Below, in pieces: positions 47,916 through 57,094 of a stretch of 64,000 bases of DNA. Source of the DNA: Actinomadura harenae. GTDB taxonomy: Bacteria > Actinomycetota > Actinomycetes > Streptosporangiales > Streptosporangiaceae. Every line of letters starts with the position of its first letter. Position 1 is the stretch's first letter. The stretch lies in contig NZ_RFFG01000049.1 of NCBI RefSeq assembly GCF_003696215.1, positions 1-64,000 of the forward strand, written 5' to 3'. Under the pieces are notes generated by a model. The model saw only the letters and a program-made list of their open reading frames with translations, searched no databases and was not told where the DNA came from. The position numbers and the translations under genes are program-made.

Positions 47916-48608
47916 ATGGAGCGCCTGGAGCAGGCCGCCTGGCCGATGGCCGGCGGAGTTCTGACCGTCTTCGTCCTCGCCGTGGTGCTGAAGTCCGCGC
48001 CGTGGCCCTGGGGGTACGCCGCCGTCGCGGTGGCCGTCGGGACCTTCGCGGCCCGCGTCCCGCTCTTGGCGGCCGCCGGGCTCGGCGTCGCGGGCTGGGC
48101 GTTCGCCACCGGCTTCGACGTGCGGGGGAGCGGGGACCTCGGGGTCTCCGGCTCCGCCGACGCCTGGCGCCTGGCCGGCCTCCTGGCGGTCGGCCTGGCG
48201 GCGACGCTCACCGCGTCGGCCCGCGCCTGGGCCGGTGCGCCCGGACCGGCCGGACGGCGCGTCCCCACCGCCGGTTCCGCGGTGGCCCCCCGCCCCGCGG
48301 CGGACGCGCCGGTGATCACCGCCGTCCCGTCCGGAGGGGCGCTGAACTGCGACGATGGCCTGCGTCAGGCGCTGGCCGGACTCGCGTTCGACGTTCCGCC
48401 CGCCCCGTGCGGATGCGGCTCGGAGCACCCGGTGCCCGCCGTCCCGGCCCCGGCCGGGCCGGTGCACGCGGTGCCGCGTCAGCGCGCGCCGCGCTCGGCG
48501 ACGCGCCAGGAGGCGCTCCGCACGCCCGGTGACCGGATCCGGCGCGGCGCGGCCGGGGGCCCGCCCTCCCCGGGATCTTCGACAAAGGAAACCGAAAGCG
48601 ATGAGTGA
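47916..48608 (+). CDS. Membrane protein at head of kdp operon (unknown function)
   Basis: This is a 230-residue protein. Four hydrophobic helices fill residues ~8-107 (TVFVLAVVLK, AVAVAVGTFAARVPLL, LLAVGLAATLTASARA and between), followed by a ~120-residue cytoplasmic tail. The tail has a PCGCGSEHP cysteine motif and Pro/Arg-rich segments. The helical part recalls the DUF4118 membrane segment of KdpD, but this is not a firm homology. ATG 47916 has GAGGAC close upstream. It overlaps the 27-residue peptide gene by 8 nt, so it is co-expressed with kdpFABC. Confidence 0.75.
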   Translation: MERLEQAAWPMAGGVLTVFVLAVVLKSAPWPWGYAAVAVAVGTFAARVPLLAAAGLGVAGWAFATGFDVRGSGDLGVSGSADAWRLAGLLAVGLAATLTASARAWAGAPGPAGRRVPTAGSAVAPRPAADAPVITAVPSGGALNCDDGLRQALAGLAFDVPPAPCGCGSEHPVPAVPAPAGPVHAVPRQRAPRSATRQEALRTPGDRIRRGAAGGPPSPGSSTKETESDE

Positions 48609-48684
48609 CGTCGAGTTCGTCCTGCTGACACTGGTGGTCTTCGCCGTGCTCGGCCTGCTGGTGAAGGGCGTGGAGAAGCTGTGA
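48601..48684 (+). CDS. 27-residue single-helix membrane peptide upstream of kdpF
   Basis: This tiny gene starts at ATG 48601 with GAAAGCG upstream and ends at TGA 48684. The product (MSDVEFVLLTLVVFAVLGLL followed by VKGVEKL) is a single transmembrane helix with a short basic/acidic C-terminus. It overlaps both the preceding gene (8 nt) and kdpF (GTGA). KdpF-like in size but different in sequence, it may be another small accessory subunit of the Kdp ATPase. This is inference. Confidence 0.7.
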   Translation: MSDVEFVLLTLVVFAVLGLLVKGVEKL

Positions 48685-48770
48685 CCGCCGAGAACGTGGT
48701 CGGGCTCGTCCTGGCCGCCGTGCTGTTCGTCTTCCTGATCGCGGCCCTGCTGTACCCGGAGAGGTTCTGA
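48681..48770 (+). CDS. kdpF: K+-transporting ATPase small subunit KdpF
   Basis: This 29-residue gene starts at GTG 48681, overlapping the previous peptide stop. The product begins VTAENVVGLVLAAVLFVF and ends LLYPERF. The single helix and the YPERF ending are the signature of actinobacterial KdpF, which stabilises the KdpABC complex. Its stop shares a base with the kdpA start (TGATG). Confidence 0.88.
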   Translation: MTAENVVGLVLAAVLFVFLIAALLYPERF

Positions 48771-50431
48771 TGAGCACGACCGTCGCGGGAGTGCTGTTCG
48801 CGGCCTCCCTGGTGGTCGCGATCGCGGTCGTCTACCGGCCGCTCGGCGACTACATGTACCGGGTGTACGCGGGCACGCGGCACTCGCGGTTCGAGAGGGT
48901 CCTGTACCGGCTGATCGGGGTCCGCCCCGACGCCGAGCAGACCTGGGGCGTGTACGCCCGCAGCGTCCTGGCCTTCTCGGTGGTGAGCGTCCTGTTCGTG
49001 TACCTGCTCCAGCGGGTGCAGAACCACCTGATGCTGTCGCTCGGGTTCAAGCCCGTGGCGTCCGACCAGGCGTGGAACACGGCGATCAGCTTCACCACGA
49101 ACACCAACTGGCAGTCGTACTCCGGCGAGGTCACGATGGGCCACGTGGTCCAGATGGCCGGGCTCGCCGTGCAGAACTTCGTGTCGGCCGCCGTCGGCAT
49201 GGCCGTCGCGATCGCGCTCGTCCGGGGCTTCGCCCGTAAGAAGACCGACCAGCTCGGCAACTTCTGGGTGGACCTCACGCGCGGCGTGATCCGGATCCTG
49301 CTGCCGATCGCGTTCGTGGGCGCGCTCGTCCTCATCGCGGGCGGGCTGATCCAGAACTTCGGGTCCGGGCACGACGTCACGACCCTCGCGGGCCAGACCC
49401 AGCACCTCACCGGCGGCCCGGTGGCCTCGCAGGAGGTCATCAAGGAGCTCGGCACCAACGGCGGCGGCTTCTACAACGCCAACTCCGCCCACCCGTTCGA
49501 GAACGCCGCGACCTGGACGAACTGGTTCGAGATCTTCCTGATCCTGTGCATCCCGTTCTCGCTGTGCCGCACGTTCGGGCGGATCGTCGGGCAGAACCGG
49601 CAGGGCTACGCGATCGTCTCGGTGATGGCCACCCTGGCGGTCATCAGCCTGATCCTCACCAACGTGTTCCAGCTGATGCACCACGGGACGGTCCCGATGG
49701 CGGCCGGCGGGGCCATGGAGGGCGTCGAGACCCGCTTCGGGGTGTCGAACTCGGCGACGTTCGCCACGGCGACCACGCTGACCTCGACCGGGGCCGTGGA
49801 CTCCTTCCACGACTCCTACACCAGCCTCGGCGGCATGATGACGATGTTCAACATGATGCTCGGCGAGGTCGCGCCCGGCGGCACCGGCTCCGGCCTCTAC
49901 GGCATGCTCGTCCTCGCCGTCATCACGGTGTTCGTCGCGGGCCTCATGGTCGGCCGCACCCCCGAGTACCTCGGGAAGAAGATCGGCGCGCGCGAGATGA
50001 AGTTCGCGTCGATGTACTTCCTCACCACGCCCATGCTCGTGCTGTTCGCGACCGGGCTCGGCCTCGCGCTGAACGCGGGCCGGGACGGGATGCTGAACAG
50101 CGGCGCGCACGGCCTCAGCGAGGTCCTGTACGCGTTCACCTCGGCGTCCAACAACAACGGGTCGGCGTTCGCCGGGCTCTCGGCGAACACGCCCTTCTAC
50201 AACACGGCCACCGGCCTGTGCATGGCGTTCGGGCGGTTCGTCCCGATCGTGTTCGTCCTGGCGCTCGCCGGGTCGCTCGCCAGGCAGGGGAGCACCCCCG
50301 AGTCGGACGGCACGCTGCCCACCCACCGGCCGCAGTTCGTCGGCCTGGTGGCGGGCGTCACCCTCATCCTCGTCGCCCTCACCTTCCTCCCCGCGCTCGC
50401 GCTGGGGCCGCTGGCCGAAGGAATCCACTGA
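48770..50431 (+). CDS. kdpA: K+-transporting ATPase subunit KdpA (potassium channel-like)
   Basis: This is a 553-residue membrane subunit that binds and conducts K+ in the high-affinity KdpFABC pump. Selectivity-filter-like segments are visible, such as TNTNWQSYSGE, GTNGGGFYNANSAHPFEN and SASNNNGSAFAGL. The ATG at 48770 overlaps the kdpF stop. The stop overlaps kdpB by 1 nt, so the whole run is coupled. Under low K+ the KdpDE pair encoded downstream should induce it. Confidence 0.97.
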   Translation: MSTTVAGVLFAASLVVAIAVVYRPLGDYMYRVYAGTRHSRFERVLYRLIGVRPDAEQTWGVYARSVLAFSVVSVLFVYLLQRVQNHLMLSLGFKPVASDQAWNTAISFTTNTNWQSYSGEVTMGHVVQMAGLAVQNFVSAAVGMAVAIALVRGFARKKTDQLGNFWVDLTRGVIRILLPIAFVGALVLIAGGLIQNFGSGHDVTTLAGQTQHLTGGPVASQEVIKELGTNGGGFYNANSAHPFENAATWTNWFEIFLILCIPFSLCRTFGRIVGQNRQGYAIVSVMATLAVISLILTNVFQLMHHGTVPMAAGGAMEGVETRFGVSNSATFATATTLTSTGAVDSFHDSYTSLGGMMTMFNMMLGEVAPGGTGSGLYGMLVLAVITVFVAGLMVGRTPEYLGKKIGAREMKFASMYFLTTPMLVLFATGLGLALNAGRDGMLNSGAHGLSEVLYAFTSASNNNGSAFAGLSANTPFYNTATGLCMAFGRFVPIVFVLALAGSLARQGSTPESDGTLPTHRPQFVGLVAGVTLILVALTFLPALALGPLAEGIH

Positions 50432-52578
50432 TGACCACACAGACCCTCGAGGCCCCCAGCCCGGCTCCCCGGCCGCGGCCCCCGGCCAAGGTCAAGGGCG
50501 GGCTGCTCGACCCCAGGCAACTGCTGAAGTCCCTGCCGGACGCCACCCGCAAGCTCGACCCGCGCACGCTGTGGCGCAACCCGGTCATGCTGATCGTCGA
50601 GATCGGCGCGGTCTGGACGACGATCCTGGCGTTCGTCCACCCGAGCTTCTTCGCCTGGGCGATCGTCGTGTGGCTCTGGCTGACCGTCATCTTCGCCAAC
50701 CTCGCCGAGGCCGTCGCCGAAGGGCGCGGCAAGGCCCAGGCGGACGCGCTGCGCAAGGCCAAGACCGACGCCACGGCGCGCCGCGTCCTGGACTGGAAAC
50801 CGGGCGCGACCACGCTCCGCGAGGAGGAGGTCGGCGCGCCGGACCTGCGGCAGGGCGACGTCGTGGTGGTCGAGGCCGGGCAGATCATCCCCGGGGACGG
50901 CGACGTCGTCGAGGGCATCGCCTCGGTGGACGAGTCGGCGATCACCGGCGAGTCCGCCCCCGTCATCCGCGAGTCCGGCGGCGACCGGTCCGCGGTCACC
51001 GGCGGCACCAGGGTGCTGTCGGACCGGATCATCGTGAAGATCACCCAGAAGCCGGGCGAGTCGTTCATCGACAAGATGATCGCCCTGGTGGAGGGCGCGA
51101 ACCGGCAGAAGACGCCGAACGAGATCGCGCTGAACATCCTGCTGGCCGCGCTGACCGTCATCTTCGTGATGGCCGTCGCGACCCTCCAGCCGATGGCGAT
51201 CTTCTCCAAGGGCAACAACCCGGGCGTCGCGGACTCGCTGTCGCTCGACTCCAACGGCGTCACCGGCGTCGTCCTGGTGTCGCTGCTGGTCTGCCTGATC
51301 CCGACGACGATCGGCGCGCTGCTCAGCGCGATCGGCATCGCGGGCATGGACCGGCTCGTCCAGCGCAACGTCCTGGCGATGAGCGGACGCGCCGTCGAGG
51401 CGGCGGGCGACGTCAACACGCTGCTGCTCGACAAGACCGGCACGATCACGCTGGGCAACCGGCAGGCGTCGGAGTTCGTCCCGGTGGACGGCGTCCCCGA
51501 GGACGAGCTGGCCGACGCGGCGCAGCTGTCCAGCCTCGCGGACGAGACGCCCGAGGGCCGCTCGGTCGTCGTCTTCGCCAAGGAGCGCTACGGCCTGCGC
51601 GAACGCCAGCCCGGCGAGCTCGCGCACGCCGAGTGGGTGCCCTTCACGGCGCAGACCCGGATGTCCGGGGTGAACGTGGACGACCGTGAGCTGCGCAAGG
51701 GCGCGGCGAGCGCGGTCGCCGACTGGGTGCGCGAGAAGGGCGGGACGGTCCCCGGGCGGCTCGGCCAGATCGTGGACGGCATCTCGGCGTCCGGCGGGAC
51801 TCCGCTGGTCGTGGGCGAGTCGGCGGACGGCGAGACCAGCGTCCTCGGCGTCATCCACCTGAAGGACGTCGTCAAGGCCGGGATGCGCGAGCGGTTCGAC
51901 GAGATGCGCCGGATGGGCATCCGGACCGTCATGATCACCGGCGACAACCCGCTGACCGCCAAGGCGATCGCGGAGGAGGCGGGCGTCGACGACTTCCTCG
52001 CCGAGGCCAAGCCGGAGGACAAGCTCGCCCTGATCAAGAAGGAGCAGGACGGCGGGCGCCTCGTCGCGATGACCGGGGACGGCACCAACGACGCCCCCGC
52101 GCTCGCCCAGGCCGACGTCGGCGTGGCGATGAACACCGGGACCTCGGCCGCCAAGGAGGCCGGGAACATGGTGGACCTGGACTCCGACCCGACCAAGCTC
52201 ATCGAGATCGTCGAGATCGGCAAGCAGCTGCTCATCACGCGCGGCGCGCTGACCACGTTCTCCATCGCCAACGACATCGCCAAGTACTTCGCCATCATCC
52301 CGGCGATGTTCGTGGCGCTGTTCCCGGGCCTGGACGCGCTGAACATCATGCGGCTGCACAGCCCGCAGAGCGCGATCCTGTCCGCGGTCATCTTCAACGC
52401 GCTGATCATCATCGCGCTGATCCCGCTCGCCCTGCGGGGCGTGGTGTACAAGCCGTCGAGCGCGTCCAAGCTGCTCAGCCGGAACCTGTACGTCTACGGC
52501 ATCGGCGGGATCGTCGCCCCCTTCATCGGCATCAAGATCATCGACCTGCTCATCCAGTTCCTTCCGGGGATGTCCTGA
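50431..52578 (+). CDS. kdpB: K+-transporting P-type ATPase subunit KdpB
   Basis: This is a 715-residue P-type ATPase, the energy-coupling subunit. The phosphorylation motif DKTGTIT has its aspartate at residue 334. The hinge motif appears as GDGTNDAPALAQADVG, the TGES actuator loop as AITGESAPVI and the KdpB-typical FSIANDIAKYF is present. ATG 50431 overlaps the kdpA stop. Length and order match other actinobacterial KdpB. Confidence 0.97.
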   Translation: MTTQTLEAPSPAPRPRPPAKVKGGLLDPRQLLKSLPDATRKLDPRTLWRNPVMLIVEIGAVWTTILAFVHPSFFAWAIVVWLWLTVIFANLAEAVAEGRGKAQADALRKAKTDATARRVLDWKPGATTLREEEVGAPDLRQGDVVVVEAGQIIPGDGDVVEGIASVDESAITGESAPVIRESGGDRSAVTGGTRVLSDRIIVKITQKPGESFIDKMIALVEGANRQKTPNEIALNILLAALTVIFVMAVATLQPMAIFSKGNNPGVADSLSLDSNGVTGVVLVSLLVCLIPTTIGALLSAIGIAGMDRLVQRNVLAMSGRAVEAAGDVNTLLLDKTGTITLGNRQASEFVPVDGVPEDELADAAQLSSLADETPEGRSVVVFAKERYGLRERQPGELAHAEWVPFTAQTRMSGVNVDDRELRKGAASAVADWVREKGGTVPGRLGQIVDGISASGGTPLVVGESADGETSVLGVIHLKDVVKAGMRERFDEMRRMGIRTVMITGDNPLTAKAIAEEAGVDDFLAEAKPEDKLALIKKEQDGGRLVAMTGDGTNDAPALAQADVGVAMNTGTSAAKEAGNMVDLDSDPTKLIEIVEIGKQLLITRGALTTFSIANDIAKYFAIIPAMFVALFPGLDALNIMRLHSPQSAILSAVIFNALIIIALIPLALRGVVYKPSSASKLLSRNLYVYGIGGIVAPFIGIKIIDLLIQFLPGMS

Positions 52579-52579
52579 C

Positions 52580-53497
52580 ATGCGTATTCCAAGCTGGATC
52601 CGGCAGCACCTCGCCGCCGTCCGCGCCCTGCTCGTCCTGACGGTCGTCCTCGGCGTCGCCTACCCGCTCGCGGTGTGGGGCGTCGCCCAGGTCCCGGGCC
52701 TGCGGTCGCACGCCCAGGGGTCCCTGATCTCCGCCGACGGCCGGACGGTCGGCAGCTCGCTGATCGGGCAGTCCTACACCGACAAGCTCGGCAACCCCAT
52801 CAAGAAGTACTTCCAGAGCCGTCCGTCGGCGGCGGGCGACGGGTACGACCCGACCGCGTCCGGCGCGAGCAACCTCGGCCCGGAGAGCGTCGTCGACACG
52901 CTGCCCGACCCGAAGCTGATCGCGGCGGACAAGCCCGACCCGAACGCCAAGACCGGCCTGCTGACCACCGTCTGCACCCGCAGCAGGGCGGTCGGCGAGC
53001 TGGAGGGCGTCGACGGGGGCCGTCCGTTCTGCACCAAGGACAGCGGTGTCGGCGCGGTGCTCGCCGTGTTCGGCGACCGTGACCGGCAGGGCAAGGTCCC
53101 GCACCCGACCCGTGTGGTCAGCGTGAACGAGGAGGAGGGTGTGGTGAAAACGCCGTTCGTCGCGTCCTACGACGGCGTCAAGGTCGAGCTGGCGAAGTAC
53201 GGCGAGGACTACTCCAAGGGCCTGATCGTCCCGGTCAGGGGCGACGCTCCGGACAAGCCCGCCGTCCCGGCGGACGCGGTCACGGCGTCCGGTTCCGGAC
53301 TCGACCCGCACATCTCCCCGGCCTACGCGACGATCCAGGTCAAGCGGGTCGCCGAGGCCCGGCACGCGGACCCGGCGGCGGTCCGCAAGCTCGTCGCCAA
53401 GTACACGACCGGACGCGACCTCGGCTTCATGGGCGAGCCGCGCGTGAACGTGCTCGACCTGAACCTGGCCCTCGACCGGCGGTACCCGGTCAAGTAG
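52580..53497 (+). CDS. kdpC: K+-transporting ATPase subunit KdpC with ~100-residue insertion
   Basis: This is a 305-residue KdpC, about 100 residues longer than the E. coli protein. The conserved ends are intact: an N-terminal anchor helix (about 12-34), SLIGQSYTDKLGNP, YDPTASGASNLGPES and, at the C-terminal side, VTASGSGLDPHISPAYA with the final VNVLDLNLALD. Between residues ~101 and ~225 lies an extra segment containing two cysteines (TVCTRSRAVGELEG and RPFCTKDSG), presumably extracytoplasmic. Similar inserts occur, as I recall, in some other actinobacterial KdpC. The start is 1 nt after the kdpB stop. Confidence 0.93.
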   Translation: MRIPSWIRQHLAAVRALLVLTVVLGVAYPLAVWGVAQVPGLRSHAQGSLISADGRTVGSSLIGQSYTDKLGNPIKKYFQSRPSAAGDGYDPTASGASNLGPESVVDTLPDPKLIAADKPDPNAKTGLLTTVCTRSRAVGELEGVDGGRPFCTKDSGVGAVLAVFGDRDRQGKVPHPTRVVSVNEEEGVVKTPFVASYDGVKVELAKYGEDYSKGLIVPVRGDAPDKPAVPADAVTASGSGLDPHISPAYATIQVKRVAEARHADPAAVRKLVAKYTTGRDLGFMGEPRVNVLDLNLALDRRYPVK

Positions 53498-53528
53498 GCC
53501 GGCGGCAGGGGAGGAGTCGGGAGGAACG

Positions 53529-56267
53529 ATGGGGCGGGGTCGGCTGCGGGTCTACCTGGGGGCGGCGCCGGGCGTCGGGAAGACGTTCGCGATGCTGTCG
53601 GAGGGACGGCGCCGGCGGGACCGCGGCACGGACGTGGTCGTCGGATACGTCGAGACCCACGGCAGGCCCCGGACCGCCGAGCTCCTCGAGGGGATGGAGG
53701 TCGTGCCCCGCAGGGTCATGGAGTACCGGGGCACGACCTTCACCGAGCTCGACGCGGACGCCGTCATCGCCCGGCGTCCCCGGGTCGCGCTGGTGGACGA
53801 GCTCGCGCACACCAACGTGCCGGGCTCGGCGCGCGCCAAGCGCTGGCAGGACGTCCGGGCGATCCTGGACGCCGGGATCGACGTCGTGTCCACCGTGAAC
53901 GTCCAGCACCTGGACTCGGTGAACGACGTGGTCGAGCGGATCACCGGCGTCCCGCAGCGGGAGACCGTGCCGGACGAGGTGGTGCGCCGCGCCGACCAGG
54001 TCGAACTGGTCGACATGACCCCGGACGCGCTGCGCCGCCGGATGGCGCACGGCAACGTCTACGCCCCCGAGAAGATCGACGCCGCGCTCGGCAACTACTT
54101 CCGGATCGGGAACCTGACCGCGCTGCGCGAGCTGGCGCTGCTCTGGCTGGCCGACAAGGTCGACGACCAGCTCGACCGGTACCGGGCCGACCACGAGATC
54201 CAGCGGACGTGGGAGGCCCGGGAGCGCGTGGTGGTGGCCCTCACCGGCGGCCCGGAGGGCGACACCCTGGTCCGCCGGGCCGCGCGGATCGCCGCGCGGA
54301 CCAAGGGCTCGGACCTGCTGGCCGTGCACGTCGCGCGCAGCGACGGCCTCACCGGCGCCGACCCCGCCACGCTCGCCCGGCAGCGGACGCTGGTGGAGAG
54401 CCTCGGTGGCAGCTACCACCAGGTCGTCGGGTCCAGCGTGCCGGACGCGCTGCTGGACTTCGCGCGCGGCGTGAACGCGACGCAGCTGGTGCTCGGGGCG
54501 TCCCGGCGCGGACGCGTCGCGCAGCTGTTCTCGCGCGGCGTCGGCGTCACGACGACCGCGCAGTCCGGGCCGATCGACGTCCACCTGGTGACGCACGAGG
54601 AGGTCAACCAGGGGCGCCGGTGGAAGGCGCTGCGCACGTCGTGGGGCGTCCCGCTGGAGCGTCGGCGGGCCGGGTTCGCGCTGACCGCGGTGCTGTTCCC
54701 GCTGCTCACGTTCGTCCTGGACCGGATGCGCCCGGAGTTCTCGCTCGCCAGCGACATCCTGCTGTTCCAGGCGGCGGTGGTGGGGGTGGCGCTGTTCGGC
54801 GGGTTCTGGCCCGCGCTGTTCGCGGCGGTCGGCGGGTCGATGCTGCTGAACTACTACTTCACACCGCCGGTCTACGAGTTCACCATCAACGAACCGGAGA
54901 ACATCCTCCAGCTGGTGGTGTACGTGATCGTCGGGCTGGCCGTGTCGACCGTCGTGGACCTCACCGCGCGCCGGGGCCGGGAGGCCGCCGCGGCGCGCGC
55001 GGACGCCGAGGTGCTGTCCACGCTGGCGGGCGACATCCTGCGCGGCGGCGACGACCGCCCGCTCGCCGCGATCCTGGACCGGCTGCGCGAGACCTACGGG
55101 CTGACCACGGTGACGCTGCTGGAGCGCACCGACCAGGACGGCCCGGACGACAACCGCGACCCCTCCCGCTGGACGATCGTGGCGACCGCGGGCGGCGAGC
55201 CGTGCACCACGCCCGACGAGGGCGAGGCGGACGTCCTGCTCGACGACGGCGCGCTCGCGCTGGTGCTGCGCGGCCGGACGCTGCCCGCCGAGGACCGCCG
55301 GATCGTGGAGGCGTTCGCGGCGCAGGCGGCGGTCGCGCTCCGGCAGCAGCGGCTCGCCGAGACCGCGGGGCAGGTGCGTCCGCTGGAGGCCGCCGACCGG
55401 ATGCGGACGGCGCTGCTCAACGCGGTCAGCCACGACCTGCGCACCCCGCTGGCCTCGGCGAAGGCGGCCGTCGAGTCGCTGCGCAGCCCGGACGTGACCT
55501 GGTCGATCGAGGACCAGGACGAGCTGGCCGCGATGGCCGCCGAGTCCCTGGACCGGCTGGACCGGCTCGTCGCGAACCTGCTCGACATGAGCCGCCTCCA
55601 GGCCGGGTCGCTCGGCATGTCGCTGAGCCCGATCGCGGCCGAGGACGCCGTCCCGCGCGCCTTGGACGACTTCGGGGACGACCTCGGGGACGCGCCGGTG
55701 GACATCCGCGTCCCGGCCGGGCTGCCCGAGATGCTCGCCGACCCGGCCCTGCTGGAGCGGGTGCTGGTCAACCTGATCTCCAACGCCGTCCGGCACAGCC
55801 CGCCCGGCGCGGAGGTGCTGGTCACCGCCAGCGCCCTCGCGGACCGGCTGGAGCTGCGCGTGATCGACCGGGGCCCCGGCATCCCGCCCGGGGACCGCGA
55901 CCGGGTCTTCGAGCCGTTCCAGCGGCTCGGCGACCGCGACAACCACACCGGCGTCGGCCTCGGCCTCGCGCTGTCCCGTGGCCTGGCCGAGGCGATGGGC
56001 GGTTCGATCGCCATCGAGGAGACCCCCGGCGGCGGCCTGACCATGGTGCTCACCCTGCCCACCGCACACGCGCCCGACCCGCGCGCGCACGAGGCGGACG
56101 AGCGCACCGCCCCCTCGCAACACCCCTCGCACCACCCCTCGGCCACCGACCCGGCCGCCGCGGACCCGCTGATGCTGGACCGAGTGGCCGCCTTCCGGCA
56201 CCGCCGCGACGACGGCAGGGACACCTCGGACGGCAGGGACACATCGAACGAACGGGGGCAACGATGA
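53529..56267 (+). CDS. kdpD: Sensor histidine kinase KdpD
   Basis: This is a 912-residue sensor. The N-terminal KdpD domain has the Walker A-like GAAPGVGKTFAML (residues ~11-23) and a DDEL-like VDELAHTNVPGS. A USP-like domain (about 220-345) and four transmembrane helices (DUF4118, about 375-480) follow, then GAF-like and HisKA with His635 (NAVSHDLRTPLA) and HATPase (NLISNAVRH, GVGLGLALSRGL). ATG 53529 has GGGAGGAACG upstream. The C-terminus has a short His/Ser/Pro-rich tail ending in DGRDTSDGRDTS repeats. It overlaps kdpE by 4 nt. Confidence 0.96.
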   Translation: MGRGRLRVYLGAAPGVGKTFAMLSEGRRRRDRGTDVVVGYVETHGRPRTAELLEGMEVVPRRVMEYRGTTFTELDADAVIARRPRVALVDELAHTNVPGSARAKRWQDVRAILDAGIDVVSTVNVQHLDSVNDVVERITGVPQRETVPDEVVRRADQVELVDMTPDALRRRMAHGNVYAPEKIDAALGNYFRIGNLTALRELALLWLADKVDDQLDRYRADHEIQRTWEARERVVVALTGGPEGDTLVRRAARIAARTKGSDLLAVHVARSDGLTGADPATLARQRTLVESLGGSYHQVVGSSVPDALLDFARGVNATQLVLGASRRGRVAQLFSRGVGVTTTAQSGPIDVHLVTHEEVNQGRRWKALRTSWGVPLERRRAGFALTAVLFPLLTFVLDRMRPEFSLASDILLFQAAVVGVALFGGFWPALFAAVGGSMLLNYYFTPPVYEFTINEPENILQLVVYVIVGLAVSTVVDLTARRGREAAAARADAEVLSTLAGDILRGGDDRPLAAILDRLRETYGLTTVTLLERTDQDGPDDNRDPSRWTIVATAGGEPCTTPDEGEADVLLDDGALALVLRGRTLPAEDRRIVEAFAAQAAVALRQQRLAETAGQVRPLEAADRMRTALLNAVSHDLRTPLASAKAAVESLRSPDVTWSIEDQDELAAMAAESLDRLDRLVANLLDMSRLQAGSLGMSLSPIAAEDAVPRALDDFGDDLGDAPVDIRVPAGLPEMLADPALLERVLVNLISNAVRHSPPGAEVLVTASALADRLELRVIDRGPGIPPGDRDRVFEPFQRLGDRDNHTGVGLGLALSRGLAEAMGGSIAIEETPGGGLTMVLTLPTAHAPDPRAHEADERTAPSQHPSHHPSATDPAAADPLMLDRVAAFRHRRDDGRDTSDGRDTSNERGQR

Positions 56268-56941
56268 CGCGCGTCCTGGTAGTGGACGACTCGCCGCAGA
56301 TCCTGGCGACACTCCGGCTGAACCTGCGCGCCAGGCACTACGAGGTGACCGTGGCGACCGGTGGCGGGCAGGCGCTCACCCAGGCCGCCGACTGGCATCC
56401 CGACCTGGTCATCCTGGACCTCGGCCTGCCCGACCTGGACGGCGTGGAGGTGATCCGGGGGCTGCGCGGCTGGAGCCGCGTCCCGATCATCGTGCTGTCC
56501 GGGCGCGCCGGGTCCAAGGACAAGGTCGACGCCCTGGACGCGGGCGCCGACGACTATGTGACCAAGCCGTTCGGCGTGGACGAGCTACTCGCCCGCATCC
56601 GCGCCATCACCCGCCGTGCGCCGCTGGACGAGGACCATCCGTCCGTGCGGCTCGGCCGCCACACGATCGACCTGGCCCGCAAGACCGTCACCGCCGGCGA
56701 GGAGGAGCGGACCCACCTCACGCCGACCGAGTGGGGGATCCTGGAGCTGCTGGTCAGGAACCCAGGCAAGCTGATCCCGCAGCGGCAGCTGCTCACCGAG
56801 GTGTGGGGCCCGGGCCACGTCAAGGAGACGCACTACCTCCGCGTCTACCTGGCGTCCCTGCGCCGCAAGCTGGAGGACGACCCGTCCCGCCCGCGCCATC
56901 TGATCACCGAGCCCGGTATGGGCTACCGCTTCGAGCCCTGA
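56264..56941 (+). CDS. kdpE: Response regulator KdpE
   Basis: This is a 225-residue OmpR-family regulator. The receiver has VLVVDDS, the phosphoacceptor Asp52 (LVILDLGLPD) and DDYVTKPFG. The winged helix includes LTPTEWGILELLVRNPGKLI and ends in MGYRFEP. ATG 56264 overlaps the kdpD stop (ATGA). It should activate the kdp operon under K+ limitation or osmotic stress, and possibly the KimA-like gene downstream. Confidence 0.95.
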   Translation: MTRVLVVDDSPQILATLRLNLRARHYEVTVATGGGQALTQAADWHPDLVILDLGLPDLDGVEVIRGLRGWSRVPIIVLSGRAGSKDKVDALDAGADDYVTKPFGVDELLARIRAITRRAPLDEDHPSVRLGRHTIDLARKTVTAGEEERTHLTPTEWGILELLVRNPGKLIPQRQLLTEVWGPGHVKETHYLRVYLASLRRKLEDDPSRPRHLITEPGMGYRFEP

Positions 56942-57013
56942 CCTGCCGCTTCCCCGATTCGGGCGCCGTCCCGTGAAGGACGTGTCAGGACTGGCGGGCG
57001 GGTCGTTCGGAAC

Positions 57014-57021
57014 GCGTTAAG
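57014..57021 (+). promoter_or_regulatory. GCGTTAAG motif upstream of the KimA-like gene
   Basis: This single copy is identical to the central repeat upstream of the kdp run (47789-47796). It lies 74 nt before the KimA-like start. Shared control is a hypothesis. Confidence 0.3.
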
Positions 57022-57094
57022 ACCGGCCCCACAAAGAGCCCACAAGGTGCACGATCGGCATGGAACCGGCAAAAGGTGCCGGTGAGGAGAGTGC

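Noticed and set aside
56942..57094. ydaO-type c-di-AMP riboswitch before the KimA-like gene
   Set aside because: The 153-nt gap lacks the conserved stems and sequence blocks of that riboswitch.
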